Source of the DNA: an uncultured Oscillospiraceae bacterium
Lineage (GTDB): Bacteria > Bacillota > Clostridia > Oscillospirales > Oscillospiraceae
Direction: 5' to 3'
DNA length: 64,000 nucleotides
Assembly (NCBI GenBank): GCA_934597255.1
Contig: CAKTQV010000004.1
Location: 1 to 64,000 of the forward strand
Shown: positions 59,954 through 64,000 of the stretch, in pieces
How positions within the stretch are numbered: position 1 is the stretch's first letter
How the letters are laid out: each line of letters begins with the position of its first letter
The notes under the pieces: model-generated
What the model saw: the letters and a program-made list of their open reading frames with translations, nothing else
The model's database searches: none
What the model was told of the DNA's origin: nothing
Made by a program: the position numbers and the translations under genes

Positions 59954-59982
59954 ACTTTAGCACATTTCCGCTTCTATTGCAA
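59954..59982 (-). promoter_or_regulatory. rpmE promoter inside the 3' end of addA
   Basis: Minus strand TTGCAA (59982-59977), 17-base spacer, TAAAGT (59959-59954). The -35 lies within the last addA codons. Confidence 0.55.
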
Positions 59983-62900
59983 GGCTTTTGCGTACTTTTT
60001 TCCGCAGATACCAAAGCTCGGCGGCGCGGACGGGCTTGCCGGTGATGCGCCGCATGGCCATGGCGTAGGCGCGGAGCTGGCCGGCGTACAGCTCCGGCCG
60101 TATCGAGGCGTCGGTCTTGAAGTCGATGACGGTCAGCTCGCCCGCCTCCTCGATGCACAGGTCGATGACGCCCTGAAGCAGTATCTGCTCGTCCGCGGGC
60201 GCGTCGGGGAACCAGGTCGGCGCGGGGCACAGCAGCGAAAAGCGGAATTCGCGCCACAGCCGGTCGGCGGCCCGGACCCGCCGGCCAAGAGCGGAGCGGA
60301 AGAAGGCGAGTATATCGTCCGGGTCCACGGCCCGGGCCTGCCGCGCCGTCAGGAAGCCGGCCGTCTGAAGCCGTGCGATCTCATCCGCGATCTGGCCGCG
60401 GTTGTCCGTCTGCGAAAGGTCGATGTGCTGCATGACGAGATGGGCGGCGATGCCGCGCTCCGTGCCGCTGAGCGGACGGTCGCCGCGGCCGAAGTCCGGC
60501 CGTCTGAAGCCGCGGTGTGCGGGTGCGAGACTCTCCGCCTCGGGGTCGCTGTGCGCCGCCTCCAGACGTCTGGCCTCCGTGGCCGTGAGCTTGGACGGGA
60601 GCGTGACGGCGGACGGGAAGGGATAGCGCCAGGCGGCGTTTTCCGCCAGACGCGAAATGAGGGCGGGGTCGGCCGGAACGGGCGGGGGGTCCGGCGTGGC
60701 CTCCGCCTCGCGCCGCTCCGGCGTGGGGACGATGCACAGCGTGATGTGCCGGCCGCCGTCGGCCCCGGCTGCGCGCAGCAGCCACGTCGCCGCGTCCGGC
60801 GCGGCCGCCAGAAGGCGCGGGTCCAGCGGGCCCGGCCCGGCGTGCATCGCCTCGAGCTTTTCGGCGGCATTTTTGACGGCGCAACTCATGATGAGCCGTT
60901 CGCGCGCGCGCGTCATGGCGACGTACAGCACGCGCATCTGTTCGCTCAGCTCCTCGCGGCGGCGCCGGGCGGCAATGGCGCGCCAGCTCAGCGCCGGCCA
61001 GCTCACGCCGCGCGCGGCGTCGGTGATGCGCATGCCGAGACCAAGCTCCTCGTGGCACAAAACGCCCTCCGGCACGCCGCGGTTCCAGCGGCGGCTGTTG
61101 TCGGCGAGGAACACGACCGGGAACTCCAGCCCCTTTGAGCCGTGGATCGAAAGGATCTGCACGGCGCCGGGGACGGCGGCCGCCGGCGGCTCCTCGCCGC
61201 GCTCGTCCAGACCGCGCAGCCAGCCGACAAAGCGGAACAGCCCGCGATAGCCGTCGGACTCAAAGCGCCGCGCGTATTCGTACAGCGACATGAGATTGGC
61301 TGTGTGCCGGCGGCCGTCCGGCATGGCGCAGCAGACGTCCATCAGGCCCGTGCGCTCGTACATCCGCCGCACGAGCGCGTCGGTGGAAAGCTCGCGCGCC
61401 TGGTCGCGCAGCTCGTCTACCAGCGCCGTAAAGCGCGCACAGCGCTCGTCCGATCCCGCGCGGGCGCACAGCGCCGTCCAGAAATCGCCCTGCGCCGCGG
61501 CACGGACGGCGGCCAGCTCGTCGGGCGTGAAGCCGAACGGCGCGCCGCGCAGCGCCGCGATCAGCGGCACGTCCTGCCGGGGATTGTCCAGCACGGCCAG
61601 CATGGAAACGGCGAAGCGTATCTCGCTCTGGGCGAAGAAATCGCCGCCCTGCCGCGCGTTGACGGGAACGCCCGCCTCGGCCAGCGCCCGGCGGTATATC
61701 GCGCCCGCGCTGCCCGGCGCGCGAAGGAGCACGGCGATGTCGCCGTAGCCGACGGGGCGGCGCTCGCCGCCGTCGAGAATGAGCTCGCGCGACTGCACCA
61801 TGGCGCGGATGCGCTCAGCGACATAGCGGGCCTCCGCCTCGGTTTTCGACGGAAGCTCGTCGCCCCCGTCCCAGTCGACCACGCACAGCTCCGGCAGCGG
61901 CCCGTCCGCCGCGTCGCCCAGCCCGCAGACCAGCCGCGCCTCGTCGTTGTATTCGATCTCGCCGAGCGCGGGGGACATGATCGCGCCGAACACGGCGTTT
62001 GCCGCGTCGAGCACCTGCCGACTCGAACGGAAGTTTTCCCGCAGAAGCACGCGCTTCGCGTGTGCGTCGGCGGAAAACTCGTCGTATTTTCGCTGGAAAA
62101 TGCCGGGGTCGGCCAGCCGGAAGCGGTAAATGGACTGCTTGACGTCGCCGACGACGAACAGCCGCTCGCCGCAGCCGGACAGACAGTGGAATATCAGCTC
62201 CTGCACGGCGTTGACGTCCTGGTATTCGTCCACCATGACCTCGCGGAAGCGGCCGGCGATCTGACCGGCCAGAGGCGTCGGCGTTCCGTCCGGCTGCGCC
62301 AGCAGCTTTACGCACAGATGCTCCGCATCCGAAAAGTCGCAGACCTCGGCCCGCCGCTTGCGCGCGGTGAAATTCCGGTCGACCGCCATGACCAGCTCCA
62401 TCAGCCGCCGCAGCGGCACGGCGGAGGCGCGCAGCTCCCGCAAAAGCGCGTCCCCCTGTCCGGCGAGCGCCTCGCTCAGCCGCCCCCAGGCGGCCTTTCC
62501 GTCGTCCCAGGCGGTCTTCACGCGCGCTTTCTTTTCCTCGTCTTCGTAGCCGCGCAGCGCGCCGAGCCGCAGCGTCCAGCCCTGCCGGACATGGCCGGCG
62601 GCCCGGTCCCAGCCGCCCGCGCGGCAAAAGCGCGCCAGATCGCGGAAAAGCAGCGCGGCCTCGGCGTAGGCGCCGCCGTAGGCCTTTTCCATGGCGGCGT
62701 CTGCGCGCATGAGCGAAAGCGCGCGCTCCAGCTCCGCCGCACGCCAGTCTGCCTCGGCGGCCGCGTCGTCCAGAAGCCAGCGGCCCCAGGGCGTCTGCCC
62801 GGCGTCCTCCGCCGGACGCTCCAGCGCCTCCAGCGCCTGCTCGGCCCACTGCTCGGGGAAGGCGCGGCTCTGCATCTGCGTGTGCAGCGACAAAATCAGC

Positions 62901-63418
62901 GAGGCGAGCTTCTGATCGTCGCGCCCGGCGCCCAGCGTGTCGACCAGCGCGCGCAGCGGCTCGTCGTCCGCGATGCGCTCATACGCCTCGTCCAGCACCT
63001 CGTCCAGCGCGCGCGCGCGCATGGCCTCGCCGCGCTGTGTTTCCAGCACGGAAAAGCCGGGGCTGAGCGCGAGCGCGCTGGCGTGCTCGCGCAGAAGCGA
63101 CAGACAGAACGAGTCGATCGTTCCGATCTGCGCGCGGTATAAAAGCGCGGTCTGCCGCCGCAGGTGCGCGTCGTTCGGCGTCTCGGCGACGCGCCGGTCC
63201 AGCTCCTCCAGAATGCGGCCGCGCAGTTCCGCGGCCGCTGCGCGCGTGAAGGTGATGACGAGGAAGCGGTCGATGTCCTCGCCCTCCTGTATGCGCGCCA
63301 GCAGCCGCTCCGTGAGCACGCGGGTCTTGCCGCTTCCGGCCGCCGCCGATACCAGAACGGGGCAGCCGCGCGTCATGACGGCCTCGGCCTGTGCCGCTGT
63401 CAGTTCAAATCCCGCCAT
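59957..63418 (-). CDS. addA: ATP-dependent helicase-nuclease subunit A
   Basis: The 1153-residue AddA subunit of the Firmicute RecBCD equivalent, resecting double-strand breaks up to Chi. UvrD-type helicase: Walker A AAGSGKT (26-32), FTRAAAAELRGRI, MVDEYQDVNAVQ, FVVGDVKQSIYRFRLADP and VLYVAMTRARERLI; C-terminal PD-(D/E)XK nuclease with LTVIDFKTD and the downstream YAGQLRAYAMAM. Start ATG 63418 overlaps the addB 3' end by 14 bases. It is somewhat shorter than B. subtilis AddA (about 1230) but all motifs are present. Confidence 0.95.
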   Translation of the reverse strand: MAGFELTAAQAEAVMTRGCPVLVSAAAGSGKTRVLTERLLARIQEGEDIDRFLVITFTRAAAAELRGRILEELDRRVAETPNDAHLRRQTALLYRAQIGTIDSFCLSLLREHASALALSPGFSVLETQRGEAMRARALDEVLDEAYERIADDEPLRALVDTLGAGRDDQKLASLILSLHTQMQSRAFPEQWAEQALEALERPAEDAGQTPWGRWLLDDAAAEADWRAAELERALSLMRADAAMEKAYGGAYAEAALLFRDLARFCRAGGWDRAAGHVRQGWTLRLGALRGYEDEEKKARVKTAWDDGKAAWGRLSEALAGQGDALLRELRASAVPLRRLMELVMAVDRNFTARKRRAEVCDFSDAEHLCVKLLAQPDGTPTPLAGQIAGRFREVMVDEYQDVNAVQELIFHCLSGCGERLFVVGDVKQSIYRFRLADPGIFQRKYDEFSADAHAKRVLLRENFRSSRQVLDAANAVFGAIMSPALGEIEYNDEARLVCGLGDAADGPLPELCVVDWDGGDELPSKTEAEARYVAERIRAMVQSRELILDGGERRPVGYGDIAVLLRAPGSAGAIYRRALAEAGVPVNARQGGDFFAQSEIRFAVSMLAVLDNPRQDVPLIAALRGAPFGFTPDELAAVRAAAQGDFWTALCARAGSDERCARFTALVDELRDQARELSTDALVRRMYERTGLMDVCCAMPDGRRHTANLMSLYEYARRFESDGYRGLFRFVGWLRGLDERGEEPPAAAVPGAVQILSIHGSKGLEFPVVFLADNSRRWNRGVPEGVLCHEELGLGMRITDAARGVSWPALSWRAIAARRRREELSEQMRVLYVAMTRARERLIMSCAVKNAAEKLEAMHAGPGPLDPRLLAAAPDAATWLLRAAGADGGRHITLCIVPTPERREAEATPDPPPVPADPALISRLAENAAWRYPFPSAVTLPSKLTATEARRLEAAHSDPEAESLAPAHRGFRRPDFGRGDRPLSGTERGIAAHLVMQHIDLSQTDNRGQIADEIARLQTAGFLTARQARAVDPDDILAFFRSALGRRVRAADRLWREFRFSLLCPAPTWFPDAPADEQILLQGVIDLCIEEAGELTVIDFKTDASIRPELYAGQLRAYAMAMRRITGKPVRAAELWYLRKKVRKSLAIEAEMC

Positions 63419-64000
63419 GCTCGATCCTCTCCCATGCTTCGGATGTTTTCAGCGCCGTCACGGGGCGCATCGGGTCATTCTGCGCGTCAAACAGGCAGGC
63501 GTCGGCGTAGTCGCACAGGGCGCAGGCGTTGTCCCGGGCGTTTTTGAACCAGGGATCGGCCTGCACGCTTCCCGCGCGCAGCGCCTCGGCCAGCCGGCCG
63601 AGCGTCTGGTCGATGTAGCGCTCGAGCGCCCCGAAGCGCTCGGCGGTGGCCAGCGCGTCGCCGGACGGTGCGCCGGTTTTGGAAAGCCTGACGGGCAGGA
63701 AGCGCTTGGACGCGCCCGGCTCCATCGCCTCGATCACCTCCGGGTCGTCCAGCACAAGGCCGCTGCGGCGCACGCCGTCCTTTTTCAGCGCGTCGAGCGC
63801 CTCGTCGTCCGGCTCGCTGTCCGCCGTGACCTGCGCCTGCCGCGCCGGGACGTACAGCACGCCGGCCGGCCGCAGCTCCTGCGCGCCGAAATGCGTCTTT
63901 GCGCGGCGCGTGAGCGTGAACAGATACAGCAGCATCTGCATGTCCATTCCCCGGCAGAGATCGGACAGCGAAAACTTCCGCACGCCGGTTTTATAGTCGG
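63405..64000 (-). CDS. addB: ATP-dependent nuclease subunit B, C-terminal part
   Basis: The window ends inside this gene; about 198 C-terminal codons are visible. The start of the visible part reads DYKTGVRKFSLSDLCRGMDM then QMLLYLFTL, the nuclease-domain signature (Lys of the D...ExK motif, then the helix of GMDMQMLLY). Near the end, NACALCDYADACLFD holds three of the cysteines of the Fe-S cluster typical of AddB (the first lies upstream). Translation is coupled to addA by a 14-base overlap. No internal stop or defect is seen. Confidence 0.9.
   Translation of the reverse strand, partial: DYKTGVRKFSLSDLCRGMDMQMLLYLFTLTRRAKTHFGAQELRPAGVLYVPARQAQVTADSEPDDEALDALKKDGVRRSGLVLDDPEVIEAMEPGASKRFLPVRLSKTGAPSGDALATAERFGALERYIDQTLGRLAEALRAGSVQADPWFKNARDNACALCDYADACLFDAQNDPMRPVTALKTSEAWERIEHGGI

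Noticed and set aside
59885..59956. L31 autoregulatory leader
   Set aside because: A small ACGGC/GCCGT hairpin exists, but I cannot match it with confidence to the known L31 leader motifs.

Overview
The window is a gene-dense, high-GC stretch (roughly 60-65 % GC in most genes) of a low-oxygen Firmicute, most likely a gut clostridium of the Oscillospiraceae type. The evidence is the gene set: reverse rubrerythrin, type III glutamine synthetase, glnA with an ANTAR antiterminator, AddAB, HrcA/CIRCE control, a butyrate-type CoA transferase, a TAXI-TRAP transporter and BlaI/M56 regulators. This assignment is inference; no rRNA or tRNA gene was seen.

Layout. 1-1000: a scar of a conjugative element (C-terminal tail of a large helicase/methylase, hairpins, an operator-bearing promoter pointing out of the window) abutting a NUDIX gene that has lost its 5' part. 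1.1-4.6 kb: small membrane protein, Kef-like antiporter, DUF1643 protein, EamA exporter. 4.65-6.9 kb: a three-gene cassette of phage-tail type (baseplate-like protein, collagen-like fibre with collar domain, glycosyltransferase) behind twin palindromic operators. 7-14.7 kb: a nitrogen block with glnN (minus) and glnA-ANTAR-pyrG-glmS (plus); both glutamine synthetases have a promoter-proximal leader terminator with a shared sequence core. 14.7-15.8 kb: ppa-bioY. 16-21.9 kb: lipoproteins and small proteins. From 19 kb this is a low-GC array in which a ~50-base intergenic block is repeated four times and two lipoprotein leaders are nearly identical. 22.2-27 kb: reverse rubrerythrin and a Fur/PerR-type regulator with matching operators, plus an ATP-grasp protein, CoA transferase, DUF2461 protein and nitroreductase.

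28.2-31.2 kb holds the most striking locus: metN-metI-metQ preceded by a promoter, a 34-residue reading frame with 12 Met and 5 Cys codons, and a strong intrinsic terminator. This is the architecture of ribosome-mediated attenuation tuned to sulfur amino acids. 31.3-36.4 kb: LOG-family protein, a 704-residue secreted beta-helix-like protein, and a BlaI/M56 pair. 36.4-39.5 kb: metal P-type ATPase, free-standing HMA protein and a divergent ArsR-AraC fusion regulator with two operator copies. 39.5-44.7 kb: nucleotidyltransferase, HAD hydrolase and an iron/phosphonate-type ABC importer.

44.9-51.8 kb: hrcA-grpE-dnaK-dnaJ-htpG (minus) under CIRCE. 51.9-55.2 kb: TAXI-TRAP importer. 55.5-59.5 kb: sugar-type ABC importer. 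59.7-64 kb: rpmE, addA and the 3' end of addB. In all three importers that begin with the binding-protein gene, a hairpin lies directly after that gene, presumably to keep binding protein in excess of membrane subunits.
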